Origin: Williamsia sp. DF01-3
Lineage (GTDB): Bacteria > Actinomycetota > Actinomycetes > Mycobacteriales > Mycobacteriaceae
Length of the DNA stretch: 64,000 nt
Direction of reading: 5' to 3'
Assembly: GCF_023051145.1 (NCBI RefSeq)
Contig: NZ_JALKFS010000005.1
Span: 2,435,733-2,499,732 of the forward strand
Made by a program: the position numbers and the translations under genes. Under the pieces are notes generated by a model that did not search any database, was not told the origin of the DNA, and was given only the letters and a program-made list of their open reading frames with translations. Of this stretch, positions 18,495-27,387 are shown one piece after another. Within the stretch, counting starts at the first letter, position 1. Every line of letters starts with the position of its first letter.

Positions 18495-19391
18495 TCAGCT
18501 GGGCGGGAAGTTGCCTGCCCGGCCGAGCTGTGCGGGAACGTCTTTGGACAATCGGGCACCGAGCCAGGTCGCCGTAGAGGCGAGCGATTCGAGGTCGACG
18601 CCGGTATGAACGCCTGAGCGGTCGAGCGCGTAGACGAGATCCTCGGATGCGATGTTGCCCGTGGCCGCGGGGGCGAAAGGGCAACCGCCGAATCCGCCGA
18701 TGCTCGCGTCCAGTGCTGCCGCACCGGTCTCCAGCGCGGCGAGCGCGTTGGCGTAGCCGGTGTTCCGGGTGTTGTGGAAGTGCCAACGCACCGGAATTCC
18801 CGGAGCGGCGCTTTGCGCACCGGCTGCGAGCGCGCGCACCTGAGAGGGGACACCCACCCCGATCGTGTCGGCGAACGCGATCTCGTCGGGACCCGCGGCC
18901 GCCACACGCTGTGCCACCTCGATGACCCACGCGGGATCAACTTCACCGCTGAACGGGCATCCGAACGACGCAGCTATCGTGACCGTGGTGGAGATTCCGG
19001 CGGCGCGGGCGTCGGCGGCTATGTGCTCCCAGGCCGAGATGCCTTCTGCCACCGTGCAACCCTGGTTCCGCATGCTGAACTCATCGGTCGCGACGACCAC
19101 GGCGTTGATCTCGTCGACTCCCGCGGCCAAGGCCCGGTCCAGGCCGCGACGATTGAGCACCAGGCCGATATAGGAGACACCGTCATCGCGGGGTAGCTGC
19201 GCCATCACCTCCTCGGCGCCGGCCATCTGGGGGACGCGTTTCGGATTGGCAAAACTGACGGCTTCGATGCGCCGGGCTCCTGCCGCCACGCTGCGGTTGA
19301 TCAGTTCGACCTTGTCGTCCACCGACAGCACGGTCTTCTCATTCTGCAGTCCGTCGCGCGGACTGACCTCCACCAATTGCACAGTGTCCAT
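18495..19391 (-). CDS. HMG-CoA lyase-like enzyme
   Basis: This 298-residue enzyme belongs to the HMG-CoA lyase family, which cleaves 3-hydroxy-3-methylglutaryl-CoA (or related 3-hydroxyacyl-CoAs) to acetyl-CoA and a keto acid. It shows the N-terminal EVSPRDGLQNEK and the signature GGFGGCPFAPAATGNIASEDLVY near residues 235-258, with the catalytic cysteine in GGCPF. It is divergent from the GntR gene, sharing an upstream region with two palindromes. A ribosome binding site AAGGATGAG precedes the ATG. The neighbouring CoA-transferase suggests the two act on the same acyl-CoA. The true substrate could instead be citramalyl-CoA-like. Confidence 0.87.
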   Translation of the reverse strand: MDTVQLVEVSPRDGLQNEKTVLSVDDKVELINRSVAAGARRIEAVSFANPKRVPQMAGAEEVMAQLPRDDGVSYIGLVLNRRGLDRALAAGVDEINAVVVATDEFSMRNQGCTVAEGISAWEHIAADARAAGISTTVTIAASFGCPFSGEVDPAWVIEVAQRVAAAGPDEIAFADTIGVGVPSQVRALAAGAQSAAPGIPVRWHFHNTRNTGYANALAALETGAAALDASIGGFGGCPFAPAATGNIASEDLVYALDRSGVHTGVDLESLASTATWLGARLSKDVPAQLGRAGNFPPS

Positions 19392-19415
19392 CGGCTCATC
19401 CTTCCTGCACTCAAG

Positions 19416-19426
19416 ATTGTATGCAA
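19416..19426. promoter_or_regulatory. Candidate GntR operator (proximal to the lyase gene)
   Basis: ATTGTATGCAA resembles the TTGTATACAA-type half-palindromes bound by FadR/FCD-type GntR proteins. It is 25 bases upstream of the HMG-CoA lyase-like start. Confidence 0.4.
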
Positions 19427-19487
19427 CGCCGCAATCGAAACAGGTTGTTTACAGAGAAAACCGAGACATTGGCGGGTAGGAGCCCTA

Positions 19488-19501
19488 GATTGTGAACAAT
19501 C
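19488..19501. promoter_or_regulatory. Candidate GntR operator (proximal to gntR)
   Basis: GATTGTGAACAATC is a near-perfect palindrome: six-base arms GATTGT/ACAATC around GA. It lies 18 bases before the GTG of the GntR gene. Together with the similar element 62 bases away, it suggests one regulator controls both divergent transcripts. Confidence 0.5.
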
Positions 19502-19519
19502 AAGCCGAAAGGAACTGGC

Positions 19520-20215
19520 GTGACGCGAGCAGTGGACCGGGTGTACTCACATATTCGTGAGGCGATCATCGACGGTCGATACGGGCCAGGAGCGCGGCTC
19601 GGTGAGGTCGAGATCGCCGAACTGACGAGGACGAGTCGAACTCCCGTGCGCGAAGCGTTGCGGCAACTGGAGATGGAGGGGCTCGTCGAGGTCCTGCCAC
19701 ACCGGGGTGCTCGTGTCTACGAGTGGAGCGCAGAAGATCTCGAGGAGATCTACGACCTTCGAATGGTTCTCGAGGCCATGGCTGCATCGCGTGCGGCGAG
19801 TCGGATCGAGGGCAAGGACATCGACCGGATGGCCGAGCTGTGTGACCTGATGGAGAACGCTGCCGACCGCCACCACCTCGATCTCGTCGCACAACTCAAT
19901 GACGAGTTCCATGCGATTGTCCGTTCGGCGGCCGCGAGCACACGGTTGATGACGATGCTCAACGCGGTCATCCAACTGCCCCTGGTGATGCGGACCTTTC
20001 ATCAATATGCGCCGGACGACCTTGCTCGCAGCTGTGCCCATCACCGCGACCTCGTGGCCGCGCTGCGCAGCGGAGACGAGGTATGGGCGGATTCGGTGAT
20101 GCGCGCACACGTGCGGGCGGCCAAATCCGTTCTCCTGCAAGCCTTGACGGCAGGAAACGTGCAGACGGGGCAGGCCGAGTGTGAAACCGGCGACGAAGGA
20201 ATGAGGGACGCGTAA
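19520..20215 (+). CDS. GntR-family regulator (FCD/FadR subgroup)
   Basis: This 231-residue protein starts at GTG 19520. It has an N-terminal winged helix (VYSHIREAIIDGRYGPGARL, then IAELTRTSRTPVREALRQLEMEGLVEVLPHRGARV). An all-helical FCD ligand domain follows (DLRMVLEAMAA, LNDEFHAIVRSAA, HRDLVAALRSGD..WADSVMRAHVRAAK). This subgroup usually binds carboxylic-acid effectors. Its stop is directly followed by the GTG of the CoA-transferase, so it is the first gene of the catabolic operon, which it probably represses until substrate is present. Palindromes just upstream are likely binding sites. Confidence 0.92.
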   Translation: MTRAVDRVYSHIREAIIDGRYGPGARLGEVEIAELTRTSRTPVREALRQLEMEGLVEVLPHRGARVYEWSAEDLEEIYDLRMVLEAMAASRAASRIEGKDIDRMAELCDLMENAADRHHLDLVAQLNDEFHAIVRSAAASTRLMTMLNAVIQLPLVMRTFHQYAPDDLARSCAHHRDLVAALRSGDEVWADSVMRAHVRAAKSVLLQALTAGNVQTGQAECETGDEGMRDA

Positions 20216-21427
20216 GTGACCGAGGAAACAGTAAGCGCCGGACCGTTGACCGACCTGAGGGTGGTCGAGATGGGCCAACTGCTGGCAGGACCGTTCTGCG
20301 GTCAACTTCTCGCCGACTTCGGGGCGGAGGTGATCAAACTGGAGTCACCCGGATCGGGAGATCCCATGAGGCAGTGGGGCCGGGAGAAGCCCCACGGCAA
20401 GTCGTTGTGGTGGCCGGTGGTCGCCCGCGGGAAAAAATCCGTGACCTGCAACCTGCGGACCCCTGAGGGGCAGGATCTGGCTAGGCAGATCATCGCGAAA
20501 GCTGACGTGGTGGTCGAGAACTTCCGGCCGGGGACTCTGGAACGTTGGGGTCTCGGTGTCGACCAGCTCCAGGAGATCAACCCGGGGCTCATCGTGGCGC
20601 GGGTCAGTGGTTACGGCCAGACCGGCCCGTATTCCGCCCGCGCAGGGTTCGGGTCGATCGGCGAGGCCATGGGCGGAATCCGTTACATCACAGGCGATCC
20701 GGGATCAGTGCCTTCGCGGGCCGGAATCTCGCTGGGTGATTCACTCGCTGCCGTATTCGCCACGGTTGGTGTACTGGCTGCACTGCACCACAGGGAGAAG
20801 ACCGGTCGCGGTCAACTGGTCGACTCGGCGATCTATGAGGCCGTCCTGGCGATGATGGAATCTCTGTTGCCTGAATGGGCAATCGGGGGATACCAGCGTG
20901 AACGCACCGGCTCGGTGCTGCCGAACATCGCGCCGAGCAACGTCTACCCGACGAAGTCGGATGACATGATTCTCGTTGCGGCCAACCAGGACAGCGTTTT
21001 CGGGCGGCTGGCCACGGCGATGAAACGAACCGAACTCATCGACGACCCCCGCTACCGGGACCATGCTTCGCGCGGAGCGAACATGACCGAGCTCGACGAC
21101 CTCATCGCCGACTGGACGAGATCATACGAAGCCGGAGAGCTTCTCGACCTCCTCCACGAGGCCGGGGTCCCCGCAGGAAAGATCTACACCGCCAGCGACA
21201 TGTTCAACGATCCGCATTTCGCAGCCCGCGACGCCATCGTCAAACTCGCCCACCCCGACTTCGGCGAAATCCCCATGCACGGCGTCTTTCCCAAGCTGAG
21301 CGAGACGCCCGGCGGGGTGCGCCACCCTGGGCCCGCGTTGGGCCAACACAACCATGCCATCTATGGCGGCCTGTTGGGGCTGACCGAAGCAGAGCAGACA
21401 GCGTTCACCGAGCGGGGCGTGATCTGA
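20216..21427 (+). CDS. CaiB/BaiF class III CoA-transferase
   Basis: This 403-residue protein of CoA-transferase family III has LTDLRVVEMGQLLAGPFCGQLLADFGAEVIKLE at the start, VVVENFRPGTLERWGLG, then GISLGDSLAAVF, whose aspartate near residue 175 is the catalytic residue. The enzyme moves CoA between acids, activating a carboxylate, probably the pathway acid, using a donor such as succinyl-CoA. GTG 20216 follows the gntR stop with no gap. It is the first enzyme gene of a cluster with hydantoinase subunits and an amidase, and is divergent from the HMG-CoA lyase-like gene. Substrate is unknown. Confidence 0.92.
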   Translation: MTEETVSAGPLTDLRVVEMGQLLAGPFCGQLLADFGAEVIKLESPGSGDPMRQWGREKPHGKSLWWPVVARGKKSVTCNLRTPEGQDLARQIIAKADVVVENFRPGTLERWGLGVDQLQEINPGLIVARVSGYGQTGPYSARAGFGSIGEAMGGIRYITGDPGSVPSRAGISLGDSLAAVFATVGVLAALHHREKTGRGQLVDSAIYEAVLAMMESLLPEWAIGGYQRERTGSVLPNIAPSNVYPTKSDDMILVAANQDSVFGRLATAMKRTELIDDPRYRDHASRGANMTELDDLIADWTRSYEAGELLDLLHEAGVPAGKIYTASDMFNDPHFAARDAIVKLAHPDFGEIPMHGVFPKLSETPGGVRHPGPALGQHNHAIYGGLLGLTEAEQTAFTERGVI

Positions 21428-21502
21428 CGGTCAGCAGTCCCGTCGGCGTCCGGCACAGCCCCACAACTTCAACCTTCACAACCTCAAACACTGGGAGACC
21501 GT

Positions 21503-23557
21503 ATGCGATACCGGCTCGGAGTTGATGTCGGTGGCACGTTCACCGACGTGCTCCTCCTCGAAGAAACGTCCGGAACGACGTGGCGGGCGAAGACGCCATC
21601 GACGCCGGCCGACCAGTCTGTCGGCGTTCTCAACGGCGTGAGGAAGGTCTGCGCCGAGGCAGGCATCGAACTCGCGGAGGTCGGACAGGTTCTTCACGGC
21701 ACCACGGTCGCCACCAATGCCATCCTGCAGAACAAGGGGGCCAGGGTCGGGCTGGTCACCACCGATGGCTTCAGGCAGGTGTTGCAAATTGCCCGGTCAT
21801 TCGTTCCAGGGGGCTTGGCGGGGTGGATCATCTGGCCCAAACCCGAGCCCCTGGCACGACTGGAGGACACGATCGAGGTGGCAGGCCGGATAGCAGCCGA
21901 CGGGTCGGAGGTGACGCCACTGGACGAGTCGCAGGCACGCACCGCGCTCGCCGCGCTGAAGGGGGAGGGCATCGAGGCGCTGACCATTTCGTTGATCAAT
22001 TCCTACGCCAACGATGACCATGAGCAGCGTGTGGCGGTGTGGGCTGCAGAGGAACTCCCGGGTATCCCGGTCTCCATCTCGAGCCACGTCCTGCCCGAGA
22101 TGCGCGAATACGAGAGAACCCTGACAACCGTGGCGAACAGCTACGTGCAGCCGGAGGTCTCCCGGTACGTGAAGAACCTCGACACTTCGTTGCGCGAGAC
22201 CGGCATCGAAGCACCGTTGTCGATACTGCGCAGCGACGGTGGCCTGGTGCAGTCCGCGAAAGCGGCGGAAGACCCTGTGTCGCTACTGTTGTCGGGGCCT
22301 GCTGGCGGGGTGACCGGTGCCGTGTGGTTCGCAGAGCAGGCCGGATTCTCCGACTTCCTCACCTTCGACATGGGCGGCACCTCCACCGATGTCGCACTCG
22401 TTCTCGGCGGTGAACCCAGGATCGGACGCGAGACCAAGGTCGGCGATCTCGCTGTCCGAGCCACCAGTGTCGATGTGCGCACGGTCGGTGCCGGTGGTGG
22501 TTCGATCGCCCACGTTCCCGAACTCACCAAGGCGCTGCGGGTAGGGCCTCAATCGGCGGGTGCCGATCCGGGGCCCGCGTCGTACGGCGGAGGTGGGACC
22601 GAGCCCACCGTCACCGATGCCAACGTGGTCCTCGGATATCTGCCCGGTGAATTGGCCGGCGGTGAGGTGACTCTCGACGTCGAGGCCGGGCGGCAGGCTG
22701 TGGCAACGGTGGCCGATGCCATGGGCCTCGAGAGCATCGAGTCGGCGGCGGCAGGGATCGTCGACATCGTCAACGAGAACATGTTCGGCGCGCTGCGCCT
22801 GGTGAGTGTGCAACAGGGCTACGACCCAAGGGATTTCGCACTCGTGTCCTTCGGTGGTGCCGGGCCGCTGCACGCAAACGCGCTGGGACGGCTCACCGGT
22901 TCCTGGCCTGTCATCGTGCCGCCCTCACCCGGGGTGCTGTGTGCCTACGGCGATGCCACCACGTGCGTGCGCGACGAGAGTGCCCGCACTCTGGTTCGTG
23001 CATTCTCCGCCACAACAGACGAGGAAATACGTTCGGCTCTGGCCGAACTCGCCGAGTCGGCCGCCGAACGTCTGGCCTCCGAAGGCGTGCCCGTCGATGA
23101 GCAGACGGCCAAGTATCAGGTGGATCTGCGGTATCACGGGCAGGGTTTCGAGATCCCGGTCGACCTCGACCCCGGCGTGCTGGAGGGCGGCGAGGTACTG
23201 GCCAGTCTGGGCGATGCGTTTGATGCCGAGCACCAGCGGCTCTTCTCGTTCCTGCTCAAGAACGAGCGTGAGGTGATCAACCTCAGGGTGACCGTCAGCG
23301 GACCCCGGCCGGAGGTGGCGTGGAAAGAGTTGCCCGACGGGGGGTCCGACCCATCGGCGGCATTGATCAAGGAGACCGAGGTCTGGATGGACGGTGGTCA
23401 CGTCTCCGCCGGGATCTACGACCGCGACAAACTACTCGCCGGCAACGTGGTGCCCGGGCCGGCAGTCATCACCGAGATGGACTCCACCACCTTGGTGCTG
23501 GCCGGCCACGCCGCAACCGTGCATTCCAGCGCCAGCCTCCTCATACGGCCTGTGTGA
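21503..23557 (+). CDS. hyuA: Hydantoinase/oxoprolinase A-type subunit (HyuA)
   Basis: This 684-residue protein belongs to the ATP-dependent hydantoinase/5-oxoprolinase A family. It has the N-terminal ATPase motif MRYRLGVDVGGTFTDVLLLEE, then LHGTTVATNAILQ and DMGGTSTDVALV, and GAGGGSIAHVP further on. This family includes N-methylhydantoinase alpha subunits and acetone/acetophenone carboxylase subunits. ATG 21503 has GGGAGA upstream. It is followed after 64 bases by the B subunit. The two act together on a cyclic amide or ketone-type substrate with ATP hydrolysis. Family is firm; substrate is unknown. Confidence 0.9.
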   Translation: MRYRLGVDVGGTFTDVLLLEETSGTTWRAKTPSTPADQSVGVLNGVRKVCAEAGIELAEVGQVLHGTTVATNAILQNKGARVGLVTTDGFRQVLQIARSFVPGGLAGWIIWPKPEPLARLEDTIEVAGRIAADGSEVTPLDESQARTALAALKGEGIEALTISLINSYANDDHEQRVAVWAAEELPGIPVSISSHVLPEMREYERTLTTVANSYVQPEVSRYVKNLDTSLRETGIEAPLSILRSDGGLVQSAKAAEDPVSLLLSGPAGGVTGAVWFAEQAGFSDFLTFDMGGTSTDVALVLGGEPRIGRETKVGDLAVRATSVDVRTVGAGGGSIAHVPELTKALRVGPQSAGADPGPASYGGGGTEPTVTDANVVLGYLPGELAGGEVTLDVEAGRQAVATVADAMGLESIESAAAGIVDIVNENMFGALRLVSVQQGYDPRDFALVSFGGAGPLHANALGRLTGSWPVIVPPSPGVLCAYGDATTCVRDESARTLVRAFSATTDEEIRSALAELAESAAERLASEGVPVDEQTAKYQVDLRYHGQGFEIPVDLDPGVLEGGEVLASLGDAFDAEHQRLFSFLLKNEREVINLRVTVSGPRPEVAWKELPDGGSDPSAALIKETEVWMDGGHVSAGIYDRDKLLAGNVVPGPAVITEMDSTTLVLAGHAATVHSSASLLIRPV

Positions 23558-23621
23558 CCGCCTCGCCCCGCTTCGTCGGATCTGATCCCACCCTCAACTC
23601 GCCCAAGTTTCAGGAGATGTG

Positions 23622-25511
23622 ATGGCCACCATCATCGAAAGCACCACCGCACCCGTGAACAAGGTGCCGGTCGACCCGGTCACCCTCGACATCATCGAGA
23701 ACGCCTTGCGTAACGCCCGGTACGAGATGGACGAGGTGCTGTTCCGCACCGCACTGTCGCCAGGTATTCGAGAGCAACACGACGAGTTCCCCCTCATCGC
23801 CGATCCGGCCGGGAAAATGGTTGTCGGACAATTCGGTCTGTCGGTACCGGACTTCCTCGACAACTTCGACGGCACGGTCGGAGAGGGCGACATCCTGCTG
23901 ACCTCGGACCCGTATGCCTGTGGGGCCGCCATCAGTCATGCCAACGACTGGCTCATCGTTCTGCCCATCTTCCACAGCGGCCGGGTGGTGGGTTGGTCGT
24001 CCATGTTCGGGCACATGTCCGATGTCGGTGGAAGCACACCTTCTTCGATGCCCGCGGACGCGCACACCATCTACGAAGAAGGCGTGATAATTCCGCCGTT
24101 CAAGCTCTATGACAAGGGTGAACTCAATGAGACCGCGCTCGACATCATCCTCAACCAGGTGCGCATGCCGGACTGGAACCGAGCTGATCTCAACGGACTG
24201 GTAGCCGCCTGCACGACCGCCTCACGGCGGATCGTGGAGTTGTGTGACCGGTTCGGGGCGGACGTGTACCTCTCGGCGCTCGACGCCCTGCTCGACCGGA
24301 ACTACCAGGCGATGAAGGTGCTCCTGGCAACGCTGTTCATCGACGGCGAGACCATCGAGTTCAGTGACTACATCTGTGATGACGGTTGCGGCTACGGGCC
24401 GTACAAACTGACGATCAAGTTGACCCGGCATGGCGAGAAGATCCATCTCGACTTCTCCGAGGAGGCGCCGCAGGCCGTCGGGCCGATCAACTACTTCATC
24501 AACGAGAACCTCGTCCGGATGTTCTTCGGCATCTACGTGATCACGATCGCCGACCCTCAGATCCTCTGGAACGACGGGTTCTATCCGCTCATCGACGTGA
24601 CGATTCCCGAGGACTCCTTCTGGAAGCCGAGGTTCCCGGCAGCACTCAACGGGCGGAACCACGGCATCGGGCGGGTGTTCGATCTGTTCGGCGGACTGCT
24701 CGGCCAGAACAACCCAGAGATACTCAACGCTGCCGGGTTCTCGTCGTCGCCGCACTTCATGTATTCGGGTCACTACGACGGCGGACCCCGAGACGGAGAG
24801 TGGTTCCAGCTCTACTCGATCGGCTTCGGAGGCATCCCCGGGCGCCCGATAGGGGATGGGCCAGATGGTCATTCACTGTGGCCGTCGTTCGTCAACATCC
24901 CCTGTGAGTACCTGGAGTCCTACTACCCGCTTCGGATCGAACGATGGGAGACCATCGCCGACACCGGTGGTGCAGGACTGCACCGAGGGGGAAACGGCGT
25001 CGACGTCGCTTACCACTTCGAAGAGCCGGGGACCATCGCGGTCCACGACGACCGTTGGCTCACTTACCCATGGGGTGTCAACGGCGGCAAACCCGGTGCG
25101 CGCGGCAGGAAGTGGCTCATCAGGGCGTCAGGTGAGACCGAGGTACTGCCCAGCAAGATCCACGACGTAGAGGTCGGGCGGGGGGATGTCCTGCATTTCG
25201 TGACCTGGGGCGGAGGCGGCTGGGGAGACCCACTCGCGCGCGATCCCGAAGTGGTTGCGTTGGAGGTGCGCCGGGGGCTCGTGAGCGTCGACGGTGCGGC
25301 CGAGGCGTACGGCGTGGTGTGCGACGACAGAGGAGCGATCGACGCCCCGGCGACCGAGGCGAGGCGACAAAGGCTCAGCGCCGACCGCGGTGAGTTGCCC
25401 ATCTTCGACATGGGTCCGCCCATCCCTGAGATCCTCGAGCGGTGCGAAACAGAGACGGGCCTGCCCGCACCGAGGCCTCCGGTGAACGTTCGAAAAGCTG
25501 TGCGCGCGTGA
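23622..25511 (+). CDS. hyuB: Hydantoinase/oxoprolinase B-type subunit (HyuB)
   Basis: This 629-residue partner of the A subunit shows the family pattern: DPVTLDIIENALRNARYEMDEVLFRTALSPGIREQHDEFP at the start and TSDPYACGAAISHANDWL, then HMSDVGG further on. Near the end is GTIAVHDDRWLTYPWGVNGGKPG followed by VLHFVTWGGGGWGDPLARDPE. ATG 23622 has AGGAG six bases upstream (GTG 23619 also possible). The last four bases overlap the amidase gene (GTGA). The B subunit normally carries most of the catalytic domain. Together with the CoA-transferase and amidase this suggests opening of a cyclic imide, amide or similar ring, then further breakdown. Confidence 0.9.
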   Translation: MATIIESTTAPVNKVPVDPVTLDIIENALRNARYEMDEVLFRTALSPGIREQHDEFPLIADPAGKMVVGQFGLSVPDFLDNFDGTVGEGDILLTSDPYACGAAISHANDWLIVLPIFHSGRVVGWSSMFGHMSDVGGSTPSSMPADAHTIYEEGVIIPPFKLYDKGELNETALDIILNQVRMPDWNRADLNGLVAACTTASRRIVELCDRFGADVYLSALDALLDRNYQAMKVLLATLFIDGETIEFSDYICDDGCGYGPYKLTIKLTRHGEKIHLDFSEEAPQAVGPINYFINENLVRMFFGIYVITIADPQILWNDGFYPLIDVTIPEDSFWKPRFPAALNGRNHGIGRVFDLFGGLLGQNNPEILNAAGFSSSPHFMYSGHYDGGPRDGEWFQLYSIGFGGIPGRPIGDGPDGHSLWPSFVNIPCEYLESYYPLRIERWETIADTGGAGLHRGGNGVDVAYHFEEPGTIAVHDDRWLTYPWGVNGGKPGARGRKWLIRASGETEVLPSKIHDVEVGRGDVLHFVTWGGGGWGDPLARDPEVVALEVRRGLVSVDGAAEAYGVVCDDRGAIDAPATEARRQRLSADRGELPIFDMGPPIPEILERCETETGLPAPRPPVNVRKAVRA

Positions 25512-26128
25512 AGGACACCCTCGAGGACTACCGCGCATCCGGATTCGGTGGGTCGCTGGGACCGGGACGTAGTGCTGCAGTTCTGGCGATCGATCTCGCC
25601 AGGGCCTACCTGGACGACGACTCGCCCCTGAGGGCGCCGGTGGAGAGTGCGGTGGCATGCGCCGGAACCCTGGTGTCCGTGGCTCGAGACGTCGGGGTCC
25701 CGGTGATCTTCACACGAGTCAGTTACCAGCCCGGTGGGATCGACGGCGGACTGTTCACCCGGAAGATCCCTTCACTGAGGGTTTTCGAGGAGGGATCACC
25801 GCTGGCCGACTTCGTCACCGATCCGCGTCCTGAGCCCGGCGAGACCGTGATCACGAAACAGTATGCGAGTGCCTTCTTCGGAACGTCGTTGGCAGCCACG
25901 TTGACGGCCCGAGGGATCGACACTCTCTACATCTGCGGGCTCAGCACCAGCGGGTGCATCCGAGCGAGCGCAACCGACGCGCTCCAACACGGATTTCGGC
26001 CACTGGTGGTCGCCGACGCGTGCGGCGATAGAGAACAGCGCCTGCACGACGCCAACCTGCTCGATCTGCAGGCGAAGTACGCAGACGTCCTGGGCCTCGA
26101 CGAAGCGCTCGCGCAACTGAGGTCCTAG
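25508..26128 (+). CDS. Isochorismatase-like cysteine amidohydrolase (N-carbamoylsarcosine amidase type)
   Basis: This 206-residue protein starts at GTG 25508, overlapping hyuB by four bases. A catalytic triad is visible: Asp29 (AIDLARAY), Lys117 (VITKQYASAFFG) and Cys150 (GLSTSGCIRASATDA). This is the arrangement of cysteine-dependent isochorismatase-like hydrolases such as N-carbamoylsarcosine amidase and related amidases. Such enzymes release ammonia and CO2 or an acid from carbamoyl or amide substrates. Following hydantoinase subunits it would logically hydrolyse the ring-opened product. Its stop overlaps the convergent uricase stop by four bases. Confidence 0.87.
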   Translation: MKDTLEDYRASGFGGSLGPGRSAAVLAIDLARAYLDDDSPLRAPVESAVACAGTLVSVARDVGVPVIFTRVSYQPGGIDGGLFTRKIPSLRVFEEGSPLADFVTDPRPEPGETVITKQYASAFFGTSLAATLTARGIDTLYICGLSTSGCIRASATDALQHGFRPLVVADACGDREQRLHDANLLDLQAKYADVLGLDEALAQLRS

Positions 26129-27033
26129 CCCAGCCACGCCATCTGCGGATTCCATGCCGGGCCTGCGTCCGGCGCATCGTCGCGGGTCACCGTGCCCTGG
26201 ATCAAACCGTAGGGACGGTCGTCGGCATTGAAGACCTCCTTGTTGTTCTCCAGGCCGAACGGAGACAGGTCGTAGATGAAGTGATGCTTGTTGGGAGCCG
26301 ACAGGCGTACCTCGGCGATCACGTCGTAGGTCTCCAGGATGGTCTTCCCGATCTCATAGAGGGTCTGTTGCAAGGCGAGCGATTGCACGGTCGCAAAGCG
26401 GTTGATGATGATCTGTTTGATGGCCGGGTAGAGCGCCTCCCAATCGACATCGGTCGTGGTGAAACGCCATTTGGCCACCAGCGATGTGGCCATCACCCGG
26501 TCGGTGGTCGGTTCGAGGATCGTGTATTCGTCTTCGAGGAAGTCGTGGAACTCCGAACCGGTCGACTTCAACAGCACCAGGTCTTTGAGGCCTCCGATCA
26601 CCCACGTCCGCTGGGCATCACCCTTGCCTTCCACGGTGATGTCGGCGGTCCGGGTCTCCTGACCCTTACGGACCCATGTGTGGTCGTGCTCGGCACCGTC
26701 GACCACGGCGCGTTCCCAGGCGTACTCCTCGACCTCGATCCTTGCCCCGGACACCGGTTCGAAGTCGTCCACGAAATGGCGGGCGAGTTCGAGCGCGTAC
26801 TTCTCGATCGACTCGATGCCCTTTTCTTTGGCGTAGGCATAAGCGGTCTGTTTCTGCGTGTCGGTGGGCAGCACCTTCCGCTGGTCACCGTCGGTGTAGG
26901 CCGCGGCGAAGTCGCCGCGAAGGGTGCTGCCGACGTTGATGTCCTTGATCTCGTGCCTGGGGGTGTCGCGATAGATCCGCACCACCCGGTTCTCGGCTTT
27001 CCCGTACTGGTTCTCACCCAGGATGATGCCCAT
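26125..27033 (-). CDS. pucL: Uricase (urate oxidase)
   Basis: This 302-residue enzyme oxidises urate to 5-hydroxyisourate with no cofactor. It shows the N-terminal ILGENQYGKAENRVVRIYRD, the catalytic segment VLPTDTQKQTAYAYAKEKG, the internal-repeat half FHDFLEDEYTILEPTTDRVMATSLVAKW, and HHFIYDLSPFGLENNKEVFN. Length is typical. ATG 27033 follows AGGAG (AAAGGAGAAGACAC). It lies 27 bases after the hydroxyisourate hydrolase gene, so it ends a three-gene operon for urate to allantoin. Its C-terminal end meets the convergent amidase gene. Confidence 0.96.
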   Translation of the reverse strand: MGIILGENQYGKAENRVVRIYRDTPRHEIKDINVGSTLRGDFAAAYTDGDQRKVLPTDTQKQTAYAYAKEKGIESIEKYALELARHFVDDFEPVSGARIEVEEYAWERAVVDGAEHDHTWVRKGQETRTADITVEGKGDAQRTWVIGGLKDLVLLKSTGSEFHDFLEDEYTILEPTTDRVMATSLVAKWRFTTTDVDWEALYPAIKQIIINRFATVQSLALQQTLYEIGKTILETYDVIAEVRLSAPNKHHFIYDLSPFGLENNKEVFNADDRPYGLIQGTVTRDDAPDAGPAWNPQMAWLG

Positions 27034-27060
27034 GAGCTCTGTGTCTTCTCCTTTGTATCG

Positions 27061-27387
27061 TCAGCTGCCGCGGTAGGTCGAGTAGGCGAACGGGCTCAGC
27101 AACAGGGGTACGTGGTGGTGCCTGGTGGTATCGGTGACAGAGAACGTGATCGCCACCTCCGGGTAGAAACCCTCGATGTGGTTGTCGGCGAACCACTTGC
27201 CGGTGTCGAAAAGCAGCCGGTAGACGCCCTCGGTGAGCCCGCGACCGGCGAGCGATCCGATACGACCATCGGAATCGGTTGTGCTGGAGGCGAGTTCGGC
27301 GCCTTCTGAATCGTAGAGGATGACCGTGAGGCCGCTGGCCGGCTTGCCCGTGACCGCATCGAGAACGTGGGTGCTGAGGTCACTCAC
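27061..27387 (-). CDS. uraH: 5-hydroxyisourate hydrolase
   Basis: This 108-residue transthyretin-like protein hydrolyses 5-hydroxyisourate to OHCU. The N-terminal LSTHVLDAVTGKPASG and C-terminal SPFAYSTYRGS (ending in the YRGS tetrapeptide) are diagnostic, with further HIEGFYPE.AITF and RHHHVPLLLSP. The length is standard. It overlaps the OHCU decarboxylase gene by four bases and precedes uricase in the same operon. Confidence 0.96.
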   Translation of the reverse strand: MSDLSTHVLDAVTGKPASGLTVILYDSEGAELASSTTDSDGRIGSLAGRGLTEGVYRLLFDTGKWFADNHIEGFYPEVAITFSVTDTTRHHHVPLLLSPFAYSTYRGS

